NCBI GenBank assembly: GCA_013407085.1
Contig: JACCGJ010018282.1
Location: 1-64,000 of the forward strand
Reading direction: 5' to 3'
Length of the DNA: 64,000 bases
Source: Atriophallophorus winterbourni
Lineage: Eukaryota > Platyhelminthes > Trematoda > Plagiorchiida > Microphallidae
The position numbers were made by a program, and so were the translations under genes. The first letter of the stretch is position 1. Each line of letters opens with the position of its first letter. Below are positions 11,511 to 22,830 of the stretch, piece by piece. Under the pieces are notes generated by a model, which ran no database searches, was not told the origin of the DNA, and was given only the letters and a program-made list of their open reading frames with translations.

Positions 11511-12212
11511 TGTGCCACACGATTTCTATTACAAAAAGTCCAGTCCAGTAATCGATATAGATATGCGAGTATGGATGTTTTGTGACAGCTATTCGACAAG
11601 AAGTAAGATGCTGACGTCTACATCAATCGACGTACCAAAGGCACACAGAGTTTAATTTAGCAGATCAGCTTCAACAGTCTGCTTTCGAGGCTATATTGTA
11701 TCACACGTTGGTGGTTTAATGGGCAAGAATATCGTTTTGCTCCGTTCGAAAAGCGCCGTGATAAGATGATGATTTCAATAAATTTTAATCATAAGTGGCA
11801 GCAAACATTACCGATGAATCTTGCGTCGCCGCCACAAATCGCAAAATGAAGGTAGCAACCACAAACAGGTGCGATTTATTGCAATATCGGCCTATCTGGT
11901 ACGACCTGTAGTTTTACTGCACAAAGGCGGACGGCGACTGATTTCAGTCCAAACAGCTAAAGTATGCAAAACGATTCCGACACCCGTCAGGGCTATTTCG
12001 TAGATGACCACAAAACGGTTGATGAACAGTAGCATGCATTGCGAGTATTGCAAAGAAGTACCGAAGGTGACTTTTAGAAGTATTTTCATAGTTGCTAGAT
12101 GACACGATGCTAATTGGTTGGCTGGCAGAAGTAGGGTCCTCATCCGTAGCCTCTGGATAAAAAGCCTAGCATAAATGGTTGAATTGCACCGAGCATTACT
12201 CCTTGTTTCGTA
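11511..12212. other. No gene recognised
   Basis: Frames up to 117 codons exist on the minus strand (11892-12245) but none resembles a known family. I treat them as chance. Confidence 0.35.
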
Positions 12213-12372
12213 AAGCCACCGGTAGTGAGCTGCATGCTGAAACACGCTGGGGTCTCACTACCATTTCTATCCTATTTTCTTCATCATATTTGCCTAGGCC
12301 TGGGCAACCCGACAGTATCTTGTAGTCTGTGACTGCACGGCAATTTGCCTGCATCAGGCGTGATTTTGTTCA
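12213..12372 (-). repeat. Short interspersed repeat copy (family A)
   Basis: This is a minus-strand copy of the most abundant repeat of the window. Read on its own sense strand, the family has 'AAAGCACAAGCCTG', then 'GGCAAAGTGCCGCACAGTC', then 'GACTGCACGTGGGCTAAG', then 'CTGTCAGGTTGCCCAGGCCT', then 'AGACAGATATGAGA'. Long copies continue with 'AATGGTAGTGAGACTC' and 'CAGCTCACTACC'. This copy includes part of the long-form extension. Confidence 0.75.
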
Positions 12373-12496
12373 AAGGTACACAATCGCACTACGTTAAGGT
12401 CTAGTTTCGTGTCATTGCAAACAGGTGTGATTTAACAAGGTAGAAAAGTAATTTCCAAAGGGGTTAGAACGCTATTACCACCAAGCACTATTGTCA

Positions 12497-12631
12497 TGAT
12501 TGCACTCTGTTAATTATTCACCGCGTAATCCTATACTCTCTTTTGCAGCTATACTACTTGAATTGAACAAAAACTTACTTCCAGCCAATCAGCCTCTTCG
12601 AACTCAGTGTTTGTTTGATCCAATCATAACA
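12497..12631 (+). repeat. Candidate 5' LTR of degenerate LTR element
   Basis: This 135-bp segment begins TGATTG and ends AATCATAACA. It resembles 13901-14030, which starts TGATTG and ends AATCATAACA. Shared internal blocks include 'ttattcacc', 'tttgcagctatactacttga' (against 'tttcagctatactacttta') and 'gtttgcttgattcaatcat'. The gag-like frame begins 26 bases after its end. No target duplication survives, so the boundaries are approximate. Confidence 0.55.
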
Positions 12632-12656
12632 ATTTATTCAATTCACAAATCCCAAA

Positions 12657-13330
12657 ATGGAACGATTCCTGCGACCCGAGAAATTTGATAGGGATCCTAA
12701 CGCTCTGGACGTTAGGAACATTAGTTTCAACGAATTGGGCAACAGCCTCAGGCAAACTCGAAAATCTTACGCACTTATATTTCATCTGGTGTTTACGACT
12801 TAATCTCTGACCGTTCAACTTATTCTGATGGGAGTCAAGACGAAAAATGAAAATTTTGCACTTTACATTTTGGCAACATGTAAACAAGAGAATGGCTAAT
12901 CTTTCGACCACTTTCTTAGTAAATTACGAGATCTTGCCAAAGATTGTAATTTCAAGTCAATCCCTAAAGAAGCACACCAAGACGGTGCGATTCGTGATAC
13001 ATTTATCAGTGGTATCCAGTCTAACGAAATTCGTCTGCACTGAACTTTCAGAAGTCTTTCGATAACGTGAGGTCGCGCGAAATAGCCAACCAGCACTCGG
13101 AATCGTACATTAGTAGACCGTGTGAGATAAACAGTGCCGCTGTTTCCGAAATGAAACAGAATGCGTTAAAAGAAAGTAAAACTATTACTGCTGCTACTAG
13201 AACCGTCATGTTATTTTTGTTGGTTCGCTAGGCACCAGCCGTAACGTTGTACAATACGATCCGAATTGAGTTCCGAAGGAAGTCACGTTTGCATAGAATA
13301 AGCACTAATGTGCGGTTTTTCATTACGGCA
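12657..13330 (+). pseudogene. Decayed LTR-retrotransposon gag
   Basis: Starting at ATG 12658 the translation reads 'MERFLRPEKFDRDPNA'. Matches continue in shifted frames ('SFDHFLSKLRDLAKDCNFKS', 'DGAIRDTFISGIQSNEIR'), a pattern typical of Ty3/gypsy-type capsid regions. A CxxC-x4-H-x4-C zinc knuckle follows near 13210-13255 (CYFCWFARH...C) with a stop inside it. Several frameshifts and stops are present, so no product is expected. It sits just downstream of the candidate 5' LTR. No protease, RT or integrase is present before the second LTR-like copy at 13901. Confidence 0.6.
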
Positions 13331-13520
13331 CAGGTAACACCATATTAAATTGATTTGCCACAGGTAGTGAGCTGCATGCGAAAACACGTTGGAGTCTCAC
13401 TGCCATTTGTATTTAAAATTTAATATCTCACATGTCTGGCCCTGGGCAACCTGACAGTATCTTAGCCCACGTGCAGTCTCTAACTGTGCGGCACTTTTCC
13501 TGGATCCAGGCTTGTGATAT
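13325..13520 (-). repeat. Family A repeat, long form
   Basis: A minus-strand copy inside the degenerate LTR element. It covers the long-form extension ('attgatttgccacaggtag', 'tgagctgcatgcgaaaaca') and the core ('gggcaacctgacagtatctt', 'gcccacgtgcagtctctaac'), ending at 'ttgtgatattatacatatac'. Its position shows the LTR element was already present when this repeat arrived. Confidence 0.75.
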
Positions 13521-13654
13521 TATACATATACAGAATAAGCAACGGTTTACATATCTAGAAGGACAGTACATGTGCTGAAATGTAAATACAAAAAGTTTAG
13601 TAAGTGTATGGAAAACTAGTACAGCCTAAACAAGTAATAATTATGACATCCGCG

Positions 13655-13800
13655 AACCGGTCTCACTACTATTTCTATTTCCCCCTCATATCTGTCTTGG
13701 CCTGGGCAACCAGACAGTATCTTAGCCCACGTGCAGTCTCTGACTGTGCGGCACTTTGCCTGGATCAGGCTTGTGCTTTCATACCATACCATATACATCT
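13655..13800 (-). repeat. Family A repeat, core form
   Basis: A well preserved minus-strand core: 'gggcaaccagacagtatctt', 'gcctggatcaggcttgtgct', then the terminal short tandem 'cataccatacca'. This end carries the pentamer GGTAT repeated, as in the copy at 45900. Confidence 0.8.
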
Positions 13801-13900
13801 GATATTTACATCATCATGGTTTTATTTGAGAAACTCAGTCCAATCTTTTCGTAATACTATCACAAAAACACTACATTAAATAGCAGCGGGGAAAATTTCA

Positions 13901-14030
13901 TGATTGTGATTATTCATTATTCACCTTTTACTCCTGTATTCTCTTTTTCAGCTATACTACTTTAATTGTGAATTGAATAAAGCCTAACTTCAAGGCAATC
14001 AGTCGGCGTTTGCTTGATTCAATCATAACA
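13901..14030 (+). repeat. Candidate 3' LTR of degenerate LTR element
   Basis: The partner of 12497-12631. It includes AATAAAG at about 13976, a plausible polyadenylation signal, and ends AATCATAACA. Between the two LTR-like copies lie a decayed gag and two family A insertions. Confidence 0.5.
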
Positions 14031-14211
14031 ACCATTACTGTGAATGGTTAACGAAGGAGAGGATCAGTAATCTAAAGTTGGAAGAGATAACAACTTAGAA
14101 TAAACGTTGACTTCTCGCCACGAGCATGTTGACTTTCAGAATACTAGTCCATAGTATCAATGGCAATGCCTAAATTCACTGTTTAAAAAACTGAGGTAAG
14201 AAATCACAAGA

Positions 14212-14300
14212 CCGATCTAGGCAAAGTGCCGCACAGTTATAGACTGCACGTAGGCTAAGATAATTTCAGTTTGCCCGGGCCTAGACAAATATGGGAAGGG
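14212..14300 (+). repeat. Family A repeat, partial core
   Basis: A partial, diverged plus-strand core ('aggcaaagtgccgcacagtt', 'gactgcacgtaggctaagat') just 3' of the RPL18A gene, which is on the opposite strand. Confidence 0.65.
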
Positions 14301-14592
14301 AAAATATTCATCGCAGAGACACAAGCTTGTTTTTACAAGCAGATAACCGCCCGTGGAAAACTAATTTAGCGCGGAAAAGAATTTCTCAATTGCGTTGACG
14401 ACGTTAAAGAGTTCCAGCAGGAGTATACGACGAATAAGCTGATGACTATTCCGCAGATCGTCTATGCATATCCTCACAAAGATTAAACCCATGATATGCT
14501 TAGACGGAAGCATTTGCGTCTCGAACTGGCAAATCTCAACCACGAAAAGAAAGCAAATCGCAACCCAAAAAGTACCATGTATTTTCAGACAA

Positions 14593-17500
14593 TTAGAACG
14601 CGGTGATCGGTCTTCTGGTAGTAAACCTCGGGTGATGGAGCCGGCGTGAGACGCGATGTGGGAGTGGGAACTTCAGCTTGTTATCATGGAATTGCGTGAC
14701 GTATGCTCGTTTGCACTTGGAAGCCGGGATAGCTTTGACGTCTATAATCTGAATGGATTCAGCACGGGCACGATGGCGAGCACCCATTTCACGATACATT
14801 TGAGTAACGGCACCCTCTTCAGTTGTATCACGGTATTCTTTGTACATATTGTGAGTACCGGAGCGACTCATATATCGCAACCAAATTCCATAGTTTTTCA
14901 CCATGTGCGGTTTTCTGGGGTGAATCTGTAAGTTATAAATGATTAGGTGACACAAATACACGTTTTTAATCAGTTGAAAAAAGGATGCGGTGTTGCTAGC
15001 TGAAATAATTGTCGGATAGCTTTGATTTCTGCACTCTATTTAGCTCTTTGGGAAACCTTCGAGCCGGTAAAAGTGCATCGGGTGTGAAATTTAACTAGTA
15101 CAGTAATAAAAGAATTCGTACACAGTGTTCAAAACACAACAAAATTCGTGAATCATTGTTAAGCCACAATCCTAATGACAAGAGTCAGCTAATGCGAACC
15201 GAGAGCTAAATATATTAAACGGACAATTTCGAATTGGAGTATAAGTTGGATGTTTTTATTTCGATACGATTGGCTAGAAACTGGAGCTAGTTGAGCATGT
15301 ACGAACGCCATTACCAGTTTACCTTTTACCGTGCTGGTGAAGAGAAACGGCTTTTTCCAGCATCGATGTTTTAAGGTGCTCTCAAAATAAAATCAGGAAA
15401 ATTTATTGACGTTGCGAACTGAAGTTTAGGCTAGAAAACTGGTTATTTATTTATAGTTAACGTCAATGCGTTCAGTTCTAATGCGACAAGAATCTCAGAA
15501 GGGTACACTAAAACTTCATCTCTATCCCCTTAACACAAATACGTTTTTAATCAATAGGAAAAAGATGCGGTGTGGCTAGCTGAGATAATTGTCAGACAGC
15601 ATTGATTTGTGCACAGTATTTAGCTCTTTGGGAAACCTTCGAGCCGGTAAAAGTGCATCGGGTGTGAAATTTAACTAGTACAGTAATCAAAGATATCGTG
15701 CATGGTGTTAAAAACATATAACAAAGCTCCAGAATTATTGTTAAACTACAATCCTACTGACATCTGACGATGATCACAAAAAAGAAGCCGGAAAATGAAA
15801 TGAAAATCAACCAAGACGAAAATGAGTCAGCTAATCCGAACCGTGAGTTAAATATATTAAACGGACAATTTCGAAGTGAAGGTTGTGGAGTATAAGTTGG
15901 ATGTTTTTATTCCGATATGTATGTATGAAAGCACGAGCCTGGTCCAGGAAAAGTGCCGCAGTCAGAAACTGCACGTGGGCGATATTACTGCCAGGTTGCA
16001 CAGGCCTAGACAGTTATGAGAGGCTAGAAACGGAAGATACTTGAGCATGTACAGGTCTTCAGAGTGCATCAATATATCGCCATCAATACAACGCCGAGAA
16101 AAAGAACAACCAAAGTAGGCAAAGATCGCAAAGGTTCATTAAATACTCTACACAAAACTTAAGAGACTGGAACTGGTTAGATTTTCAGCAATGGTCGAAT
16201 CGTACCAGCTAGAATCAATAAACTTTGCATCAAACTACTTTCAACCTGTATTACAAATGCCACCAACGTCGTATGCGTACCATGATTCATCTTCAGCTTA
16301 CCTTTTACCGTGCTGGTGAAGTGAAACGGTTTTTTCCAGCATCGAATTTTTAAGGTGCTCCCAAAATAAAATCAGGAAAATTTTATGACGTCGCGAACTA
16401 ATGTTTAGGCTAGAAAACTGGTTACTTATTTCTAGTTGACGACAATGCGTTCAGTTCAAATGCGACAAGAATCTCAGAAAGGTACACTAAAGCTCTACCA
16501 CTACACTCCTTAACACAAATACACGTTTTTAATCAGTTGAAAAAGAAGCGATGTGGCTAACTGAGATAATTGTCAGAGAGCATTGATTTATGCACTGTAT
16601 TTAGCTCTTTGGGAAACCTTCGAGTCGGTAAAAGTGCATCAGGTGTGAAATTTAAATATTACAGTAATCAAAGATATTGTGCATTGTTCAAAACATATAA
16701 AAAAGCTTCAGAATCATTGTAAAGCCAAAATCCTATTGACAATGATCGAAAAAAGAAGCCGAAAATGACATGCACAATGGATGAAAAACGAAGCGGAGGT
16801 TGTCGAGTACAAGTTGGATGTTTTTATTTCGATGAGTGGCTAGAAACTGGAGCTAGCTGAGCACGCACAGGACTGCTTTGAGTTCATCAATATATCTGCA
16901 AATACGTTTAATGACGGTATAGTCTCTCTCAACTACCTCGCCATCAATACAACGCCGAGAATAAGAACGAGCAAGGTAGGCAAATTTCGCAAAGGTTTAT
17001 TAATTACTCTGCACAAAAAATAAATAGACTGGAACTGGCTAGAGATTCAGCAATGGTCGAAGCGTAACAGGTAGAAGCAATTAACTTTGCATCAGACTGC
17101 TTTCAGCTTGTATTACAAACGCCACCAACGTCGTATGCATACCATAATTTTTCTTCAGCTTACCTTTTACTGTGCTGTTGAAGTGAAACGGTTTTTTCCA
17201 GCATCGAATTTTTAAGGTGCTCCCAAAATAAAATCAGGAAAATTTCATGAAGTCGCGAACTAAAACTGGTTACATATTTCTAGTTGACGACAATGCGTTC
17301 AGTTCAAATGCGACAAGAATCTCAGAAAGATAAACTAAAACTCTACCACTACTCTCCCCAACACAAATACACGTTTTTAATCAGTTGAAGAAGGATGCGG
17401 TGTGGCTAGCTGAGATAATTGTCAGATAGCATTGATTTGTGCACTGTATTTAGCTTTTTGGGAAACCCTCGAGCCGGTAAAAGTGCATCGGGTGTGAAAT

Positions 17501-18545
17501 TTAAATAGTACAGTAATTAAAGATATTATGCAGTGTCCAAAACATATAAGCTCCAGAATCGTTGCTAAGCCACAATCCTACTGATATCTAACAATGATCG
17601 AAAAACAAGCCGAAAAATGAAATGTACAACAGATGAAAAACGAAGCGGAGGTTGTCGAGTATAATTTGGATGTTTTTATTTCGATGAGTGGCTAGAAACT
17701 GGAGCTAGTTGAGCACGCACAGATCTGCACTGAGTTCTTAAATATATCGGCAAATAAGTTTAATACCGGTATATAGTATCTCTCAACTACATCGCCATCA
17801 ATACAACCTATGAGAAGATCGCAATGGTTTATTAATTACTCTGCAGAAAAACTAAATACACTGGAACTGGTTAGATTTTCAGCATTGGTCGAAGCATAAC
17901 TGGTAGAAGCAATTAACTTTGCATTAAAAAAGCCACCAACGGCGTATGCGTAACATGATTCTTTTTCAGCTTACCTTTTGCCGTGCTGGTGAACAAAAAC
18001 GGCTTTTTGGAGCATTGTTTTTTAAGGTGCTCCCGAAATAAAAATCCGAAAAATTTATGGACGTCGCGAACAAAAGTTTAGGCTAGAAAACTGGTTACTT
18101 ATTTCTAGTTGACGACAATGCGTTCAGTTCAAATGCGAAAAGAATCTCAGAAAGGTACACTAAAGCTCTATCACTACCCTCCTTAACGCACATAATTATT
18201 AGAAATCGGGATTACTTCGCCATTTAAAAACTATTGAACTAGCAACACAATTGGAAAGAAATCGCAAAATTGTGCAAGACAAAGATCAAACATCATTTCG
18301 GACAAAAACTCACACGGTCACAAGCCACGATTTCTCCATTACCTTTCTTCATTTTCTTCAGCTGTCGAATAAAATACCAAAACCGGGACTTCGCCACCAC
18401 TGCATTCGGAGCAAATATTCTCATTCGATAAGGAACAGTCTTAGGTTCCTTCGCGGTAGGGATTTTTCGACCTATCACGGAATACAAACGTAGCTATTAA
18501 GGCAAAATAAAAAACAACAAAACTTACATCACCAGAAGCCTTCAT
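14593..18545 (-). CDS. RPL18A: 60S ribosomal protein L18a (eL20), three exons
   Basis: The gene encodes a structural protein of the large ribosomal subunit. Exon 1 is 18528-18545 (MKASGD), exon 2 is 18314-18493 (60 codons, [10 protein letters not shown] to GEIVACDR), and exon 3 is 14593-14925 (from [18 protein letters not shown] to RRPITAF and TAA). All junctions are phase 0 with GT/AG ends: GTAAGT...AATAG (34 nt) and GTGAGT...TTACAG (3388 nt). The summed coding length is 531 nt, giving 176 aa, the same length as the human protein. Family signatures include [44 protein letters not shown] and KFPLPHRV. No stops or frameshifts are present, so this is very likely a functional gene rather than a processed copy. 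No AATAAA is evident after the stop; a variant AATACA lies about 10 bases downstream. Confidence 0.96.
14940..18200. repeat. Four diverged tandem repeats in RPL18A intron
   Basis: Landmark sequences recur in a fixed order on the plus strand. 'cacaaatacacgtttttaat' (or a near variant) starts at about 14950, 15533, 16514 and 17352. 'cttccttttgggaaaccttc'-like blocks ('gctctttgggaaaccttcga') follow each. 'cagcttaccttttaccgtgc' or close variants occur near 15316, 16297, 17157 and 17969. 'ggctagaaactggagctag' occurs near 15270, 16848 and 17690. Spacing runs from about 585 to 970 bp because of internal deletions and insertions. No ORF spans a unit. Confidence 0.85.
15925..16022 (+). repeat. Family A repeat inserted in one tandem unit
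   Basis: Other tandem units read '...ttatttcgatgagtggctag...', while this unit reads '...ttattccgat', then the family A core (atgtatgtatgaaagcacga ... cctagacagttatgaga), then 'ggctagaaac'. The neighbouring units therefore act as the empty site and define the insertion. Confidence 0.8.
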
Positions 18546-19049
18546 TTTTCACGCAACAATAAATCCGCCTACAAAATTAACTCTTTAAAACAAATGGAAT
18601 TGTAACTGATCTCAAATTTTTAATAATGACGCGGAGAAATATTTGGCGTTAATTTTATACAGAACAATGAACAATCGAGAATGAGCATACAAAAACAATT
18701 TCGCCTCTGATTAGATTCAAACACACACTTTGAACCTACTGCGGCATTCAAAATATTTTTACCTACATCTTGTGATTAGATTCTCTAAGTAAGCTGTTTC
18801 TGTAAATCATTTATTCATAGAACTACCCTTCTTTCTTATGGTTTTTCCCCATGTATTAATCGAGGCGAATCAATTTTAATTATAAGTGAAAATTGAAAAT
18901 ATGTCAAATAACTCTGATTCGATTAATGAAGCTGTGACGAAATTTGTGGATAAGTGATATCCTTTATTAAGCTTGCTCTCTTCCTATTCAGGTAGCATGA
19001 TTGTTTGTACGTTCTCAGTCTACACGGAATTCCATTTTCTAAGTTTTCC
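18546..19049. other. RPL18A 5' flank, no other gene
   Basis: This is the upstream region of RPL18A (minus strand) and should contain its promoter, but I can point to no recognisable element. It is AT-rich with no coding sequence. Confidence 0.4.
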
Positions 19050-19285
19050 CGCAGATTTCAAGTTGGACGACAAATGTGATGCTGGGTTCTCCAAGGGTAG
19101 GGATGGAATTTTTGGATTGCGCTCAGCCTTTGCAACCGGAAACGTAGATGTGCTTTTAACTCAATGCAAGGCGATAGTAAGGCCGCCTCTAGTAGACTGT
19201 ATTCAAGCTTGGAAGCCATATTACCAGAAGCATAAGGTACATCTAGAAATGTTATAGAGGAGCTGGCATGTATCAACTCTTCATC
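19050..19285 (+). mobile_element. CR1-like LINE fragment
   Basis: The frame encodes 'LLTQCKAIVRPPLVDCIQAW' followed by 'KPYYQKHKVHLEML', which parallels the 'LYKALVRPHLEYCVQAWCP' segment of the copy at 49206-49826 and lies just C-terminal to the RT core. Only about 80 residues remain. Confidence 0.6.
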
Positions 19286-19734
19286 CTGAAGGGTTAATAC
19301 GTGCCTGCAATTGCATTATTTCGAGCTCAAGATTATCAAGATATATTGTTCTAACACTTGTACGTACGTGGATATATTATCCCTTGTTGTAGTCACTCTC
19401 GAGGTCACCTTTCTGGATATACCACTCTCGTGCCCTATTCGATAAAACGAGAGAATTCGCATTTCTCGTGATTTTAATATAATGGGTCTACGCGCGCAGC
19501 GCTATTAATACTCGTCAAGGTATTAACGTTATCGGAAAGACCTTATTCTTCGTCATCGACTGGTTTTCAACATTTTTTGATCAATTACCGAAGTCTTTCG
19601 CCGGTATCAATAATGATTTTGCTCGTAGTCGTGAACACAACTTTCTGTCGCGCAAAGGATATTCAGCATCGCTCGCTCGACAGAACCACTGCTTGTGCAC
19701 ACCACTGAACAGTGCTTTTTAGAACCCTGACCGG
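19286..19734. other. Possible 5' LTR/leader, no gene recognised
   Basis: No coding sequence. The segment lies directly upstream of the PHD-gag frame, so it could be the LTR or leader of that element, but no second copy lies in the window to test this. Confidence 0.25.
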
Positions 19735-20740
19735 ATGACCGCGAAACGAAAACAAAGCGCACCAGGCTGCGTTTGTACGTTTTGCCGAAAGACTGTAAGT
19801 CCTCAGGCGAGCTCTGTCACGTGTTTCGATTGTTTATTGAAAGTGCATGCAAAATGTTACAAATTGCTGACCTCGTATTTGGTATCGATTATTAATGGAG
19901 AAAATTGTCCCGGGTTTGGTTACGTTTGCCAGGTTTGCAACCAAGAGCGTTAACATCGGAGGCGAAAACCCCTGAGTATGAAATTGAGACGCGTCCAAAT
20001 GGACTGGAATTTAGTATACAAAATTTGAATGAACTGTTTTGAAATGTCTTAAAGGCAACATCGTTACCCGACTTAAATGTTACTGCAGAAGATTCAATCG
20101 AAAATCCATCATACTCGAACAGGCCAACACTTGCCAAAATAACCACGCAGATTGTTTCTAAATCGGGTAACTGTTCGCCGGTATCAGTGACTCCTCAACT
20201 TCCTGGAAACGAGAAGGAGCTCTGCAAAACGAGTTCCAAAAAGACAATCTCAACTTACACACCAAAATTCGTGGATATAAACCTTAGTGTTATATGTATC
20301 AATGTATCGACTTAAGTCATTGTTTAAAGCGTGGAACACCCGTTTCTTCGTTCTACAAATTTAAAACAACGACTTTAGTCGCTGAGTTTGAGCTGGATTC
20401 ATTGGATGGGGATCCGGTGAGTTATTGGAATTTCATTAGACAATATGAGTTCGTGGTTCAATTCAGTGTGGAAGACCCGACGCAGCGTTTGTTACACGTT
20501 TGGATTTATTGTCGTGGCCACGCATGGTAGGTTATAGATATGTGAGTAATGTTGCCAAATGAAGAAGGTTATAAGCGAGCAAAAACTCTTCTGAGAGAAA
20601 TGTTTGGCCAAGCTTGTCTTGTAGTCCACTCATTTTTAGATGTATTATTTAAAACGGCCCGGCGATTGATTGGCCAGTCAGAAAACATTGCTAGTCTTGC
20701 TTTGGCAATGTACAAGTTCAAGTGGTCCTCACTCTATTAA
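19735..20740 (+). pseudogene. PHD-like finger plus Pao/BEL-like gag, broken
   Basis: ATG at 19735 opens a 72-codon frame with a PHD-type pattern: CTFC near residue 15, CFDC near 34, then VHAKC, and YVCQVC at the end. After a frameshift the neighbouring frame stays open ('YEIETRPNGLEFSIQNLNEL', 'NPSYSNRPTLAKITTQIVSK'). From about 20350 another frame encodes 'FELDSLDGDPVSYWNFIRQY', 'VEDPTQRLLHVWIYCRGHA' and 'MLPNEEGYKRAKTLLREMFG'. That order is characteristic of the DUF1759-type capsid region of Pao/BEL retrotransposons. There are at least two frameshifts and several stops. Protease, RT and integrase are absent. The finger and gag may belong to one original protein or be adjacent remnants. Confidence 0.6.
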
Positions 20741-20929
20741 AATGCCAGGAGGATTTGAACTCAAGTGTCTCTTTGAAGTATATAGTGCATATTTTACAGG
20801 CTCCGTACCAGTAACAGTGGGCTGATATGAATGGTGCTATATACTGCGAAGTATTCGATGTTACATTCCACCAACTATCAGAGTATTGTGTCACGTCGAG
20901 ATCGTATTGATCGGAGTAGATTTGGACAA

Positions 20930-21235
20930 GTGTGCTGTCCCAGTCAAATGAGTTACCATTCAACAATGTGAAATGTAAAATGCTGATGCTTGGAAAATCT
21001 CTGTACCACACGTATCTGCTTGGCACGCAATATCTCGGTATCTGGTTGTCGTTTAACCATAAACCTGGATAGACTTGCCGGACAGAGTACAATAACGCCT
21101 GCCGTACCTTGATTCTTCTAAAAAAGATATCCAGGATTTTCACGCCCGCAACTTATCCCCGGTTAATTAATACTTTCGTATGTTCTACTATGGAATATTT
21201 CATTCAAGTTTGGCACCATGACTTATGAGAATGCG
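20930..21235 (+). mobile_element. CR1-like LINE fragment, duplicated at 22195
   Basis: The segment 'ccattcaacaatgtgaaatg' followed by 'taaaatgctgatgcttgg' through 'atttcattcaag' recurs nearly unchanged at 22205-22495. It encodes 'FNNVKCKMLMLGKSLYHTYL' and 'LINTFVCSTMEYFIQVW', from the RT thumb region of the CR1 family. This copy lacks about 40 bases ('caagatctcgtcttgaccac...') that the second copy keeps. Confidence 0.7.
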
Positions 21236-21479
21236 AAAGAAACCTAATCTTCTATACAATATAGTAAATGAGCGATCATGAATCAAACCGATCGTATTCT
21301 CAGTACAAACCCCTAATGGATTTATTCACTCTACCCAAGATATCGCCAATGCTTTAGTAACGTCTTACTTACTTGTCTCTAATATCCCATATCAAGTTTG
21401 AGCAAATTCGCTTTGTTTGGAATTATAAAGTGAAATGACGGTCAATGAATATATATTTGGGCGGAAACTTCGTCAATAA

Positions 21480-22830
21480 AAAGTCCCTGGTGCAGACAAA
21501 ATTACCCCCGTAATACTTCGTTTGAGTCGAAATGCTTTGACTGCTCCTCTCACGCGCTTATTCAATCTCGGCCAACATGAGGGAAATCGTACCGAATTAG
21601 AAAGCAGGAATGATAACTCCTATTTAAAAAGTTTATAGCAGCTGAGACACAGCAAACTATAAACCGTTAACGCTACTACCAATGATCTCTGAATTAATGG
21701 AACGTATTGTTACTGCTTGCACAAGAGAACATTTTGAAAACCAAAATATTTTGACTACAGCACAACAGGAGTTTCAAAAAATCGTTGCTGTTCATTTAAG
21801 CTTCTTATAACTTTCGGGTATTTGACCAAGTCACTAGACGAAGGTGAAGCTGTATATCCTTGCGTCATCCACATTTTCGATGCTTTCTTTAGATAAGCTC
21901 AAAGCTTATAGAATAACGGCAATGTTGCTGAATTGTATAAGGGACTATCTTACTGATAGAGACGTTCAAGTTCGCGTTGACAGCGCCTTCTCTAGAAGAA
22001 AAGACGTCAAAAGTGGAGTACTGCATGGCTCGGTGCTTGGACCTTTTCTATTCTTGGTGTACGTGAACGACATAGTATAGGATATTTGATGTATCTTGAT
22101 ACAGTTTGCCGATGATATCAAAATATGGAAACGTGTCAGATCTCTTCATGACTGTATGTAATTACAACGGGATCTGTGCACCTTATTTCGTTTGTCCCGG
22201 TCACATGTGCTACCATTCAACAATGTGAAATGTAAAATGCTGATGCTTGGAAAATCTATGTACCACACGTATCAGCTTGGCACGCAAGATCTCGTCTTGA
22301 CCACCGCAGAAAAAAATCTCGGTATCTTGTCGTCGTTTAACTCTAAGCCTGGATATATTTGCCGGACAGTGTACAATAAAGCCTGCCGTATCTGGGTTCT
22401 TCTAAAGAACATATATAGGATTTTCACGCACGAAACTTATCCCCGGTTAATTAATACGTTGGTACGTTCTGCTATGGAATATTTCATTCAAGCCTGGGCA
22501 CCATGACAGGGGAAGGATGACTAATTACTTGACAGGATTTATCATTATGCTACAACGTTGGTGTCCCGTTACAGAATTTTATCTTTCAAAGATCGAATGC
22601 TTAAACGAAATCTACATGATTTTACACAACGACTGATATAGAGTGTCCTCCGTTTGGCATTCGAAATCTTGCATATTGAGAACCATCTACTTAAACGCTT
22701 GCTAAAGCCCAATGGCTTTACTTGAACACAAAAACATCGTATATATTTAAGCATTCTGCGGGCTCCATTGTATATTCGTCTAAATGTTTCGCTTTAAGCA
22801 TTTGTTTTACTTAGAATTTTTGCCTGCAGA
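21480..22830 (+). mobile_element. CR1-like LINE, RT and C-terminal part, broken
   Basis: Motifs appear in order in mixed frames: 'PGADKITPVILRLSRNALTA' near 21490, 'LDEGEAVYP' near 21840, 'LNCIRDYLTDRDVQVRVDSA' at 21925-21985, 'VKSGVLHGSVLGPFLFLVYV' and 'NDIV' at 22005-22080, and 'FADDIKIWK' near 22105. The duplicated 'VKCKMLMLGK' block and 'AMEYFIQAWAP' follow at 22500, then a decayed C-terminus to about 22830. Stop codons are frequent. Confidence 0.75.

Larger units (their letters stand above)
14926..18313 (-). other. RPL18A intron 2, 3.4 kb, filled by tandem repeats
   Basis: The second intron is about 100 times longer than the first. It is almost entirely made of diverged tandem copies of one sequence plus a family A insertion, and no coding sequence was seen. 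Splice sites are intact: donor GTGAGT at 18313 and acceptor TTACAG ending at 14926. Confidence 0.9.

Noticed and set aside
11317..11655. Several overlapping 60-73 codon frames on both strands
   Set aside because: All lie in the RTE 3' end and arise from its GC-rich coding sequence in alternative frames.
12300..12380. Possible hammerhead ribozyme in the family A core
   Set aside because: The core lacks the CUGANGA and GAAA arrangement required for a hammerhead; the GAAA in 'tatgaaagc' has no matching partner.
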